Shown one piece after another: positions 48,520 through 59,379 of a stretch of DNA of 64,000 nt. Origin of the DNA: Gonocerus acuteangulatus (taxonomy: Eukaryota > Arthropoda > Insecta > Hemiptera > Coreidae); assembly GCA_946811695.1 (NCBI GenBank), contig OX328123.1:125351896-125415895 (forward strand), written 5' to 3'. The first letter of the stretch is position 1, and every line of letters starts with the position of its first letter. The position numbers and the translations under genes were made by a program. The notes under the pieces were generated by a model. That model worked only from the letters and a program-made list of their open reading frames with translations. It was not told the DNA's origin and ran no database searches.

Positions 48520-49150
48520 CCCTTATCGTTCCACTTGAAGTTGTAAGACCTCATCTTACAGGCATCTTATATTTTCCGGTGCAGGCACGGAAAATGTCAA
48601 ATAGGGGCCGAGCTAAAGGGAAACCTCGTATCCTGACAGATATTCCTGAAAAGCTAATTATTGAAGGTGAAAAAAAAAAACGAAAGCACCATCCTAAACG
48701 TAATACACCACATAAAAATAAACCCCTTCCAAAAAAAAGTGGTAAATAAAAAGAAAATTATTCTAATGACAGTTCAGATTCTGCTACTGACACCGAAATT
48801 TCTTCAGGAGAAAGTGCCGTTGATCTGTCTGATAAATGTCGTGAGTTATGTCGATGACCAGTAACAATTTCAAAAATATGATTAGGAAAAAGGAAATTTT
48901 GTACTTGTTAAAAATAAAAGCAAAAAGACTATTACATATTTAGTCGCAGAGATTTGTGGTATTAAATGTCTAATGTCTAAGATCCAATATTTGAAAAAAC
49001 AAACTTGAAGTGACAAGTTTACGAGAACAGGTGATTTTTATGATATTGATGTTGAAGACATTGTGGCTAAACTTCCATACCCTACTATTGCTAGTGGATC
49101 TCCTTGACAGTTAAAACATTTATCGATTGGACTGGATTTTTCAACATATT
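48520..49150 (+). pseudogene. pogo/CENP-B-like transposase C-terminal tail (degenerate)
   Basis: Reading across frames gives 'VPLEVVRPH', 'RGRAKGKPRILTDIPEK', 'DSSDSATDTEISSGES', 'CRELC', 'FVLVKNKSKKTITYLVAEI', and 'YDIDVEDIVAKLPYPT'. This order is the typical C-terminus of pogo-like transposases in insects: an 'EVIRP' motif, a basic 'KS.ILTDTP' stretch, an acidic serine-rich part, then a small beta domain ending 'DI..KLP.P'. Several stops and shifts. The DDE catalytic domain is not present to the left because the Jockey insert and an older deletion intervene. Confidence 0.75.
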
Positions 49151-49459
49151 AAGCATAACATAATATCAATAAGAGCTTTTTTATCATGCTTACATCCTTG
49201 TCCTGTATTTATTAAACTTACAATTAATTACAATATTACTGAATAAAATTATTTTTCTGCACTGCAGTGTTGTTTTTAGTTGGTCAGAGGTACAACACCC
49301 CATGGTCAAAGGTACAACTACATGTTAACAGGGGTAATTTTCGGTGTCTACTAGTAGGGATAGATAAATCCTAAGAAAGCAAGAAATTGAAGACATTTTC
49401 AAATTATATTTAGTCACGAGTGCAACCTCAATAGCTACTTTCCTTCTAGGAAAGTGCTA

Positions 49460-49910
49460 AAATAAATACCCTATTCCCCTCCAAAAAAGGACGTAAACTT
49501 GCAAGATGTGGAAATTGAATCTCAAGTGGACCAAATAGAGATTCCAAAAATACATTTTAAATAACATAATATTTTAAAAAAAAATCGTCTAAAAAAATGT
49601 TATTAAGTAGTACGTGGAAAGTATGGCTCACAAATGATAGCATATTCATTTCATAAAATTTTAATGCTTTCAATAGTTTTGACAAGTTTGGCTTGAACAT
49701 CAATACAATATGAGATCGTATCCTTTTTAAACAAAACGTTATCCATTACTGTCAATGCTCTATCTGAAATATCATTTATTTATAGGCACCAAGGCCTGAT
49801 CTGAATAATTTACATTCTTGACGTAATGGAAATCCGTTGTCGCTAATAGTGTATATCTTTCATGAATTAATCAAACAAATCTATTTATATTCAAAGGCAA
49901 ATACGATATA
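49460..49910. other. Non-coding stretch
   Basis: AT-rich, nothing recognised. It follows the 5' end of family A copy 4. Confidence 0.5.
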
Positions 49911-49914
49911 TGTG

Positions 49915-49980
<66 letters not shown>
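49911..49980. repeat. (TA)n microsatellite
   Basis: Pure TA. Confidence 0.95.
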
Positions 49981-49983
<3 letters not shown>

Positions 49984-50024
49984 GATGATTCTTTTATTAT
50001 ATATTTTTTTGAACCGAAATAATT

Positions 50025-50300
50025 TTCTTAGCTCTTTCTGAAGGCGGCTAAAGCAATTGGGGTTCCAATCCTGAATGGCTTTTTGAAATATTTCTTCAAA
50101 TGATAATCGATCCCACCTACCAGATATTGAAAATGGAACTCGTTTGAATTTATAAAAATATATTTGTCAGTTAACACGTTTAAAGGCGCATGTTTTGAGG
50201 GTTTTTTTTCGGCACGCAATGTAAAATAAAGCGTTCCCAAGACAAAAGTTTATAACGTACGAGGAGTTCGTTATCCAGCAAAGTCAATCCATCTGGAATG
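50025..50300 (+). repeat. Diverged relative of the family A 5' region
   Basis: TTAGCTCTTTCTGAAGGCGGC, TTTTTGAAATATTTCTTCAAAT, ATCGATCCCACCTACCAGATA and CAGTTAACACG follow the same order as 5' family A, but with many changes and only a vestigial TA core. Confidence 0.65.
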
Positions 50301-50374
50301 AAAGTTTTCTCCGGACAAAAATTAATATTGTTTTTCTAGTGGTTAAAATAATCGATATATTGCATTTTTTTTAA

Positions 50375-50640
50375 ATTGTATGGTTCGTGTCTCTATTATT
50401 ACACGGATGATATTATTATAACTTCAATTAGTACATATTATTTTAGATATTTGAGTCTGCTTCTGTAAAGGAGGACTAGATGTGTAAGACTGTTTTAATC
50501 TTGCACATTTAGTAATAGAGACACGAACCATGCAATTGAAAAAAATTAAATTTCCTCCTCAAAGTAAATAATATCAAATTTACAAGCACATAATCTGAAG
50601 ATTATAATTTATAAAAAAATAATGCAAAATCATACAGATA
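50375..50640. repeat. Foldback repeat, copy 1 (with short inner palindrome)
   Basis: ATGGTTCGTGTCTCTATTATTAC at 50380 and its inverse at 50512-50535. The right part (ACAAGCACATAATCTGAAGA...) matches the right arm of the large foldback at 59380-60194. Confidence 0.75.
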
Positions 50641-51046
50641 ATTGGATTGAAAATGGCTTATAGCCGAAACGTTTCTACAACAAAAATGTAATATAAAATA
50701 ATTGAAGACTGAATAAGCTGTAACCAACTACCTAGAACATCTATAATTGGATTGCAAATGGCTTATAGCCGAAACGTTTGCACAACAAAAATGTAATATA
50801 AAATAATTGAAGACTGAATAAGCTGTTACCAAGTACTTAGACCATCTATAATTGGATTGAAAATGGCTTATAGCCGAAACGTTTCCACAACAAAAATGTA
50901 ATATAAAATAATTGAAGACTGAATAAGCTGTTACCAAGTACTTAGACCATCTATAATTGGATTGAAAATGGCTTATAGCCGAAACGTTTCCACAACAAAA
51001 ATGTAATATAAAATAATTGAAGACTGAATAAGCTGTTACCAACTAC
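50641..51046. repeat. Four tandem 105-bp units
   Basis: Units begin ATTGGATTG at 50641, 50746, 50851 and 50956. Each contains GGCTTATAGCCGAAACGTTT and ends ACTACCTAGA-like. The unit equals the terminal ~100 bp of the foldback at 59380-60194, so the array arose by amplifying an element end. Confidence 0.9.
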
Positions 51047-51247
51047 CTAAATGATTTTATTTCATTTTTTGTTTTCTTTTTTAATACAGACAGAAAAAAA
51101 GTTTTTTTTAATTTGAAATGTGTTGAAAGTGGACTTGTGGGAGCGATTATAAAGATACATTTAAAACCCTTTCCACCGCATAAACGCTCATGGATATAAT
51201 TTTTAATTACTAAGGAAGCATTTAAGACCATAAAGAAAATGTTAAAA

Positions 51248-51249
<2 letters not shown>

Positions 51250-51283
<34 letters not shown>

Positions 51284-51317
51284 GGCGCATCGACATATGT
51301 ATAGGCCATTAGCGCCG
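51250..51317 (-). mobile_element. Short 3'-tail retroposon with 9-bp duplication
   Basis: A T-run then ACGGCGCATCGACATATG...GGCCATTAGCGCCG, matching the insert at 16482-16559. GTTAAAAAG (51241-51249) and GTTAAAAGG (51318-51326) flank it. Confidence 0.8.
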
Positions 51318-51326
51318 GTTAAAAGG

Positions 51327-52035
51327 TATTATCATCCAATAAGTAATTTTATTGTTATTAATGGTTACAATGTTAATAATTTCTTTATGATCATGATCCT
51401 TATTCATTCGTTTTAATCAGTTACCACAACTCTCGTCCAAAATTAAGTAAAGTAGCGTGTTTCCTAATAAACATGACACGCGGATGTTACGGATTTTCTG
51501 ATATAACGATTGTTATTCAGTTTGCATCCGTGAAATCGCTGACATTTTTCGGCTGCAATTTAGAGCCGCGGACTGCCGTAGAATTGTAATTAGTACATCC
51601 TAGATTGCTGTGGCTATTCCACAGCCCTTCGCTGCTCCGTACCACGGAAATTCTCGGCTCTAAGGGAATTTCTTACGCTTACACACTTCCTCACACTCTC
51701 GTACGGAGAATAACTCCAATTACAAATAAAGCTCCGACATATCTTTAATTATCATAAATAAACGATTTCAGTCTTGGAAATAATCATTGCATTAAGTCTT
51801 ACGTGGGAGGAGTGACATAGACGGCGCTTTCTAAACCCGTCCAGTCGGACTTTTGTAAGGTTGACATTTCTCAGCGATGGTTTTGTTGAAAAAATTCTCT
51901 GTTCCACCATGGATGTATATTATTAGCTGTCCCTGAAGTTTTTAACTTTATTTAATGAAAGATATTTTAAACCTTTCTTCAAATCCTTATCGATCGTATA
52001 TATTATATACCAAAACTCACACCCGCTAAAATGTA
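51327..52035. other. Non-coding stretch, nothing recognised
   Basis: Less AT-rich around 51530-51720, but I found no frame or RNA motif. Confidence 0.45.
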
Positions 52036-52231
52036 AAAAAAAATTTATCCTAATTTCTAAGTTCATGCTTCCTCTTGTTTGAAAAGCCTTTTTCACTCCT
52101 TGCTGCCAAGTTTTAGCACATTTCGAAGGAATCTAGCTATTGACGTTGCAGTCATGAAACAAATTTTGAAAAAAAATATCAAATCTCTTTTGATTCCAGC
52201 TACTAGATACCGAAAATGATCCCCCTTTAAA

Positions 52232-52278
<47 letters not shown>

Positions 52279-52457
52279 TACATATATGTGCACACGTATC
52301 TGCTTACGCCACCTGACAGAGTTTTTAGCCCGGTTCCTCCCTCCCCCATAGGGAGGAACCCCGCTTATAAGGTTGATCTCATGACGCAATCCAGAATTGC
52401 CGACTAGAAAATTTTGCGTTTCAGAACCCCTAGAAACCGAAAATGATGGTGGTTCAA

Positions 52458-52514
<57 letters not shown>

Positions 52515-52740
52515 GCAACCTTTTTCAAGAGGACCCTTGTCCAAAAAATTTATCCTAATTTCTAAGTACATGCTTCCCCTTGCTTGAAAAGCCTTTTTCA
52601 CTCCTTGCTGCCAAGTTTTAGCACATTTCGAAGGAATCTAGCTATTGACGTTGCAGTCATGAAACAAGTTTTGAAAAAAAATATCAAATCTCTATTGATT
52701 CCAGCTAGTAGATACCGAAAATGACCCCCCTTTAAAATTT

Positions 52741-52787
<47 letters not shown>

Positions 52788-53025
52788 TACATATATGTGC
52801 ACAAGTGTCTGCTTACGCCACCTGCCAGAGTTTTTAGCCCGGTTCCTCCCTCCCCCATGGGGAGGAACCCCGCTTATAAGGTTGATCTCATGACGCAATC
52901 CAGAAGTGCCTACTAGAAAATTTTGCGTTTCAGAACCCCTAGAAACCGAAAATGATGGTGGTTCAAATTTGTATGTATATATATATGAGGCAACCTTTTT
53001 CAAGTGGACCCTTGTCCAAAAAATT
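52036..53025 (+). repeat. Family B element, tandemly duplicated (two ~500-bp units)
   Basis: Unit 1 is 52036-52543 and unit 2 is 52544-53025, both starting AAAAAATTTATCCTAATTTC. Each has TTTTAGCACATTTCGAAGG, a first (TA)n (52235-52290 and 52741-52792), a palindrome GGTTCCTCCCTCCCCCAT...GGGAGGAACC, the phrase AAGGTTGATCTCATGACGCA, and a second TA tract (52458-52513; short in unit 2). The order of palindrome, TCATGACG, CCGAAAATGA and (TA)n parallels family A, so A and B are probably related. Confidence 0.8.
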
Positions 53026-54065
53026 TCGAATATCAGATTTTGGAGTGAGATCGCCCCATCGAAAATTACGTTTTAGTAGGACATTTTTAGTAATCTTGAG
53101 AATCATTCATGTCCACTTAGCACGACAATCCAAAACCTTTTAATTTCTGCTAATACATTTCGTATAAAGACATTCTCAATTTCATACATGATTAAAATTT
53201 AAAACTAAAATTTAAATATCTTAGTTGAGATGAATATCAAATGTCTGGAACAATTTTCAACTGAAACAATCGTTTCGGAATACCGAAATTTAATTAGTTA
53301 GAAAAACTAGTTTTATCCACTTATCTCAACAACATTTACATACATCGCTATGTCTGGAAATGTTGCATCGCCTTAAAAATGGTTTCATTCGTGTTATTAC
53401 GTTACAGGACCTATTAAACGTTTACCTGGAAGCCTAGGAAGGAACATCCGTAAGTGCAACCATTTTCGCTTCTAAAACATTGTTCAGGTGAGTGTATTTT
53501 TCTCGTTAAAGAACCTAATCTTTGATATTAAACAAAAACTTATATTAAACAAAAAGGCAAGAAAAACGCTAAAAAAAAAACAATGGAATGGAACAGCCTC
53601 GAAATGCCGAATCAAAAGTGCGCAAAATCAAAATGCTGCGAAAACGAAAAGCCAGTGAATCAAGAAGTCGTGAAATGGAAAAGTTGCTAAATTAAAAATC
53701 GCCGAAAGAACACAATAAATGGTCAAATGTAATGGGCGTCAGAATGACCATACACACATATTGTGTATAAAATAAGATAATATAATATTGTGAATCTTAT
53801 TGTCAAGATTTCATTGCAACATGCACAGGTTAGTCTCTACTTGTTTTCCATTAAGTAGAAATTGGCGAGATGCCAAGTAAAAATTACTTCTTCGCGGCTG
53901 CCGGTTATGTTTAGGAAGGACCTATGCTGTATACAGACTGGAGCTCATCGTATAGATGCATAAATAAAAAAAAATATTAAATATATTGTCTTTATTTTAG
54001 CAAACAAGAAATGGTTATTTTAAATTAAATCTTAATTTTGCATAAAGCACATAACGCACCTTGTT

Positions 54066-54103
<38 letters not shown>

Positions 54104-54620
54104 TATTTCGATCTTAAACAAATATTTATAAATCAAATAATATTTATTTTCAGCAAAGTTATTTGTAAAAACATTTGCTACTTTTTTTAATTTTCAATAG
54201 TGTAGAACAAGAATATTTTTGGGGAAAAAACTAAGTCTCCCCTTCATTAATGAATGAAAAGAGCTAAGGACTGAAGGGAAAAGAAAGAACCTGTCTTAAT
54301 CTTGAAGGAAATTAATTGCTAAAAAGAAAAAAACTTAATTCCCAAAGTTCAGTTTCTTAAGTTGAGAAGCACGATAGAAGTTAAATATGGTTTGGCTTTA
54401 AATTCGTGAAGAATACTTGCTCAGAAGCTTATTTTAACGGAGCCATTATTATAGACTTCTCGGTATGATAAATAAAGAAGGAGTGAAAACAATTTAAAAA
54501 AATGTACAATTATTAGTAACTTTAAAATGAAGAGTTTTTAACAAGGTTGCTAAAGATTGTTCCACGGAAAACTTCTATCCACAATTACTAATTCTGCTCA
54601 AATGGAACATTGTTTTTTTA
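53026..54620. other. Non-coding stretch with cryptic short repeat and A-run
   Basis: 53585-53720 has loose ~16-bp periodicity of GAAATGCCGAATCAAAA-like words. A-run at 54068-54101. No gene is seen. Confidence 0.5.
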
Positions 54621-54640
54621 TTGTGTGTCTGCAGTCATGA

Positions 54641-55291
54641 CCCAATTCTGACATCCAAGTCTCTTCAGGAACACCTTGGACTGATCGAACCCCGGCTCAT
54701 CAAATGGAGAATCAAAGTTAACCCTCTGAAATCCTGCCACTCAACCTTTGCCCTCAGGCGATCATCCTGCCCTCCAGTGTTCCTCCATAGCTCTCTAATT
54801 CCACAAAAATCCCGAATTCGCTATCTAGGACTAATACTTGACAAACGACTAACATGGAAGCCACCCACATATTACCCAGAAGCGACAAGAACTCAGCCGA
54901 CGGTACAGACTATTACTACACCTACTTGACAAACGATCTTATCTCACACTAACTAACAAACGCCTTATTTACATGACCATTCTCAGACCAATATGTACTT
55001 GCGGAATTCAACTCTGGGGTTCAACAAAGCCTTCCAACTCCTACAAAATCCAATCCGTGCAGTCTAAAATTCTCTGGATAATAACGGATGCTCCGTTTTA
55101 TGTCACCAATTTGACCCTCCATAATGACCTTAATATCCCTTTTATCCAACCTTTAGCCAAATCCCTCTACCGCAAATTCCATTCGAACCTACACGGCCAT
55201 CCTAACTCCTTAATAAACTCTCTATCCTCCCAGCACATTCCTCACAACCCCATTCGCTGACTGAAACGCAAGTGGCCAAGAGATCAACTCT
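54641..55291 (+). pseudogene. Jockey ORF2 C-terminal part, frameshifted
   Basis: 'DPILTSKSLQEHLGLIEP' onward aligns with ORF2 of the 44393-47086 element from just after YADD: 'YLGLILDKRLTWKP', then a shift near 54870-54930, 'LTNKRLIYMTILRPICT', 'GSTKPSNSYKIQSVQSK' and 'HNDLNIPFIQPLAKSLY'. A final shift leads to 'LKRKWPRDQL' and a stop at about 55291. No endonuclease and no catalytic RT motifs are included. It is a dead-on-arrival copy. Confidence 0.88.
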
Positions 55292-55472
55292 AGAAAGTGT
55301 ATTTATATCTGTGAAAAAAAAAATAAAAAAATAAATTCTGTCTAGTGGGTACTACAACTGTGCAGCTTCCCACCTCATGTTCATTCATGTCATATAATCT
55401 TGCAATAATATACTAGAAATGTATCTTATACATTGTTGTAAATTCCAAATAAATAAATAACAATAAAACAAA
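54641..55472 (+). mobile_element. 5'-truncated Jockey copy with ~20-bp duplication
   Basis: Flanked by TTGTGTGTCTGCAGTCATGA (54621-54640) and a copy with two or three differences (55473-55492). It contains the last third of ORF2 and a 3' UTR similar to that of the element at 44144-48446, ending in AATAAATAA-type A-rich sequence. Confidence 0.85.
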
Positions 55473-55479
55473 TTGTGTG

Positions 55480-55641
55480 TCGGCGGTCATCAGAATCCGC
55501 ATGGAGCACTCGCTGCTGACCCACCGCCATTTTTTGACTGGACAGACGCCTGCAAATTGCAACACTGAACTCACTATTAATCACATACTGATTGAATGCA
55601 AGGAACGAGACGGTACAAATATACCAACTGATGAAAATTAA
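55480..55641 (+). pseudogene. I-group ORF2 C-terminal fragment
   Basis: One frame reads 'VIRIRMEHSLLTHRHFLTGQ', 'PANCNTELTINHILIECKER' and ends in TAA at 55639-55641. The pattern R-x-x-H-S-x-L-T-H ... C ... T-x-x-H-I-L-x-E-C is the C-terminal segment after the RNase H of I-type elements. The Jockey copy just upstream inserted at its edge, so this is the older sequence. The rest of the element is not visible. Confidence 0.6.
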
Positions 55642-57460
55642 CGTTTCACAGGTAACAGTCATCACATCGTAATAATTCTAATATCCCTTAGAAAAACAAA
55701 TACGTACACAAACATTTTAGAAGAAAGGAAAAATAAGAAAACGTATATAAGCTATCTTAAAGTGAAATAATGCATATATTTGGCAAAGTAAATAAGTTTT
55801 TCCAAGTAACTCCAGGTTTCAACTTGTAAAATCTTAATTCTAGTTTCTTTATTTAATTGTTATAAATTTGTTAATATAAATTGTTATAAATTCATAAACA
55901 TCTAAATGGGTTCTACTTACTAATCTTCGATGAAAAGAAAAAATAGCATATTAACGAGCTTTAAAACAGAAATGAATAATCCTCGTCATAAATAGCTTGT
56001 GCTAAACAATATTTCTGGGCTCAAGAGACAATTTTATAGATTTTTTTTTTTTTTTTTTTTTTTTAAATATTTAACATTCTGGATAATTGTGGCGTTACCT
56101 CAGCCGAAATTCGAATTTCACCTGGGGTAGGTTGACGTTTTAGACGACGGGCTGATTGAAGAGGTATGACGCCTATAAAAATCCGTTTTACTGAGACAGT
56201 GCCTTTTTAGCGCTTATAAATATCATTCTTATTGATAGAGTTATTTGAAAAGCTTAGAATAGAAAATTCTTATATTTTGTTTTCTAATTTTAAAATTCAG
56301 TTTTTAAAGCCATTTTATTCGTTGACAAATTTTAATTATTTAATAAATACATTTAATTATATTTTTAATTTTAGGATTGTAATTTCCCAAAAAACAAGAT
56401 TTTTTGGGGGTCCCCCCTTCTCATACTTTTTTCGCCTTTACTTGAGAATTGGGCATCCAAAAATACGAAAGCAATTAAATTATTTTCTCTATTTTACTGC
56501 CTAACGAAATTGTCTACTAGAATTAATTGAACAAAACAAAACTTATAAATAAACGCACTATTTACTTATATATAGAAATTATGCTTTGAGAACACTTTGT
56601 GCAAGAAATTTATAATCTTTTCATTAACAATTTTTTAGTTTGATTTCTCTATAGTTACACATAAAGACACAGTAGCTATTTCTAGGAATTTCACTTTTCA
56701 TTGATTGATAGGCACAATGAAGGAATGAAGCTAATGATGAGGTGGAAAGGGGAGAAAAATATAACATATGCTAAATAAAGAGTAGGTATTTTATTCGGAA
56801 CTCTACGATACTATGAATGTTGTTATTTAATTGTTTAATAACACTTCCTTCATTATGAGCTCATCACAAAAATGCGAAGTTCAAAATAAAATAATAACAA
56901 ATTTTTAATAAAATATTTTTTTTATAAAAAACAAATGGTGGACTTCCGGCATTTTGCTAGAGTATCTCGGAGTCTGATTAGCTGAACGATAAACGGTTCA
57001 TTGCAACCTGCACAGTCAGTCTGGCTCTATTTTTTCTTTGGGCTGTGTTTTAAACTATTTTCGTTGTAAGGATGTTGAAGTTGTGCCTCTGCACCCTAAA
57101 TTTAATGTGAACTTTAAGAAGAAGGTCATAAGGGTTGGATTTCGATCAATTATCAGAACGTGCAACACAAAAAATTGCTTGCCGATAGGCTACGTAAAAT
57201 TTACTTCAAGGTAGTGTTAAGTCAACAATTAAAGTGAATACTATTTAAAAATGGAATAATAACTATCAATTATTTATGCCTAAAATAATTGAAAAAAAAC
57301 ACCATATTCAGTCAAAATTATTAACTTAGACAATTCCTGACAAAAAACGGTCATACAAAAACTACTTAAATCAATTTAGAATAACTGATGACAAATCTAC
57401 AATTGACGGACAGACATAATTATTCATATACTGTATGAATGTAAGACTTACGATAGATTA
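55642..57460. other. Non-coding stretch
   Basis: T-run at 56040-56064. A 90-codon frame at 56232-56504 is AT-rich and unconvincing. Nothing else is recognised. Confidence 0.5.
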
Positions 57461-57680
57461 TATATATTTATATATTTATATATTTATATATATATATATA
57501 TATATATACATATATATACACACATACAAATTTGATCCACAGTTATTCTCAGCATCTATGAATTCTCAAACGTAAAATTTTCTAGTCGGCACTTTCGGAT
57601 TACGTAATAAGGTGAAACCCATCAGAGGGTTTCCTCCAAACGGAGAGAGGGAGGGACCGCGCTAAAATATAGAAAAGCAC
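57461..57680 (-). repeat. Family B relative, reverse orientation
   Basis: TA-rich tract (57461-57530), then CGTAAAATTTTCTAGTCGGC, TACGTAATAAGGTGAAACC and an imperfect GGTTTCCTCCAAACGGAGAG palindrome: the family B order reversed. Confidence 0.65.
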
Positions 57681-58609
57681 AACATTTCTTGACAATTTTA
57701 ATCCTACACTTATCTGAAAATGACCATAGAATTCAGGAAAAATGCCTGTTTATAGTTGATGCCATTGTTGATAATAATTAACAATATTGTATCTACATCG
57801 TTGTTCTATGTGATGAATCGCCTCACAAATGTATAAATGAATTTATCTCTGGGATATAAATTTACTGAACCATCATTATTCCGTTGTAAGGAGTCAGAAT
57901 TTTCTCATAATTAGAACTTCTATTATGAGACTAATTTAAATGGAGGTTGTTAGTAGAGTCCTTCGACTGAGAACCGTTGCCTGGGAGCGGTATTAAGAGA
58001 AGGTTTTCCTTATCTCTTACTTAAAGGAATAGGAAGGAGTAGGGGAGTAGGAGGGATAAGGCTGAGGATTAGCCACGGCTCATTTGCCACGCCTTATCCC
58101 CGAGGAGAATCTTGCAGGGATTGGGGAGGGGCCAAGACTAACCCCATGTCGAGATAACACTTCTCAATTAACATCACGTCAGCGGCTTTTTGTATTAACT
58201 AATAAACTTGAAGGCGTCGTCCCGAAGGACTACCCCAAATTTATTTCCCTCACTTCTCAGCTACTTATAGCTAGCAACTTTTTATTTAAATGATGCCCAT
58301 TTCAGGGCGATTCCTCCCTCCTTCCATAGGAAGGGTTGGGTTGAGTTGGAGGTTAGGGTAGAACATTTCTAGGTCATCACCTCCCTGAAGTGAAATTTAA
58401 GAAACTCGTGTGTATTGAAATCCTGTATATTAAAATGTTGGTTGAAATTTTATTTTAATCGCATGTAAATACCTTAAAAAAAACTTAGGTTTAGTTTGTG
58501 CGTAAATGTTATGTAGTTGCATATTAAAATTTATTATTCAGATAAAAAAAGGTTGGCGTAGAGACGAGCGTGGGCCCGATACGAGTTACTATACGTGATT
58601 TTTAAAACG
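57681..58609. other. Non-coding stretch, nothing recognised
   Basis: 57960-58300 is less AT-rich and holds a 69-codon frame without motif. Confidence 0.5.
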
Positions 58610-58700
58610 CGTTCCCTCCCTCCATAGGGAGGATCTCCGCTTATAAGGTTGACTTCATAATGCAATCTACAAGTGCCAACTGGAAACTTTCACGTTATAT
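58610..58700 (+). repeat. Family B palindrome fragment
   Basis: TTCCCTCCCTCCATAGGGAGGAT, CGCTTATAAGGTTGACTTCA and AAGTGCCAACTGGAAACTTT repeat the family B wording. Confidence 0.7.
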
Positions 58701-58709
58701 ATATATATT

Positions 58710-58772
58710 GGCCGAGAAGAAAATAAAGCTTTTTACGTGAATTAATAAAATATTTGACTCTAATCCTTACAA

Positions 58773-58834
<62 letters not shown>

Positions 58835-58908
58835 TTGTAAGGATAAGAATCAACGATTTTATTAATATACGTAAAAAGCTGTATTTTCTTCTAGCCGAGT
58901 CCCAACCT
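58710..58908. repeat. Foldback element with a (TA)n loop
   Basis: GGCCGAGAAGAAAATAAAGC...CCTTACAAATGTGTG on the left is the imperfect inverse of ACATTTGTAAGGATAAG...TTTTCTTCTAGCC on the right, arms ~70 bp, with a (TA)n tract (58778-58832) as the loop. Confidence 0.85.
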
Positions 58909-59379
58909 TCCCTTGACTTGGCATCAGCTCAATAGCTCATTTAGTATTTCTGTGCGCTGTCTAAAAAATGTATCGACTTTGTGTTTAGAACAGTGTTGTG
59001 TTCCTAAGATACCATAATCACAAAACAATTTTTATTAAAAAGAATGAACAGAACAATCATGTTCCTTGTGCGGGTAAGGTTCTTTGCCTCATCATGTGGA
59101 TGAGATATTTTCAGATATTTTTGCATGACAGGCATAAACATCAGTAGATTTTTTAACCTTCCAGTAACCATTGAACGATATATTAAATTCCATTTGCCAT
59201 TGAATTATAATTCATAATAACAGCGTATTTACATTGATGAAGAGCTATTCGAATATTCTGGTTTTCAAATTTCAATAACGTGTTCTATTTTTGTATCAAT
59301 AAATTCGTAGAGAGAGATTTGGGTGAGAAATTGAAACTGAACATTACTGTAGATCCTAAGTTGAAAACTAAGATGTTCT
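58909..59379. other. Non-coding stretch, nothing recognised
   Basis: AT-rich, no open frame of note. Confidence 0.5.

Larger units (their letters stand above)
43646..49318 (+). mobile_element. pogo-type DNA element, interrupted by a Jockey retrotransposon
   Basis: The left end carries GGTGTTGTACCTCTGACC then TTGTACCTTTGACC; the right end carries the same two words inverted. TA flanks both edges (43644-43645 and 49319-49320). The same word pair occurs again inside at 43985-44055, there as an inverted pair. The right half (48459-49318) encodes a pogo-like transposase tail. The DNA-binding and DDE parts are missing, so it was already defective or internally deleted when the Jockey element entered. 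Confidence 0.7.
41580..49459 (-). mobile_element. Family A element, copy 4, carrying nested insertions
   Basis: Three pieces of one minus-strand copy: 41580-41721 (3' end, TCCGTCACGCAGGAGCTGC), 42952-43645 (tandem-repeat region, then (TA)n at 43592-43644), and 49321-49459 (5' end, ending AGGAAAGTGCTA). A hAT element and a pogo-type element with a Jockey inside it fill the gaps. T-rich flanks, as in other copies. It is more diverged than copies 1-3, consistent with an older insertion. Confidence 0.8.

Noticed and set aside
50655..50685. Hammerhead ribozyme in the 105-bp units
   Set aside because: Layout is suggestive, but the C3 and G8 equivalents are changed and no clean cleavage triplet with stem I is visible.
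50641..51046. CRISPR-like array
   Set aside because: Units are contiguous 105-bp tandem repeats without distinct spacers in a eukaryotic setting.
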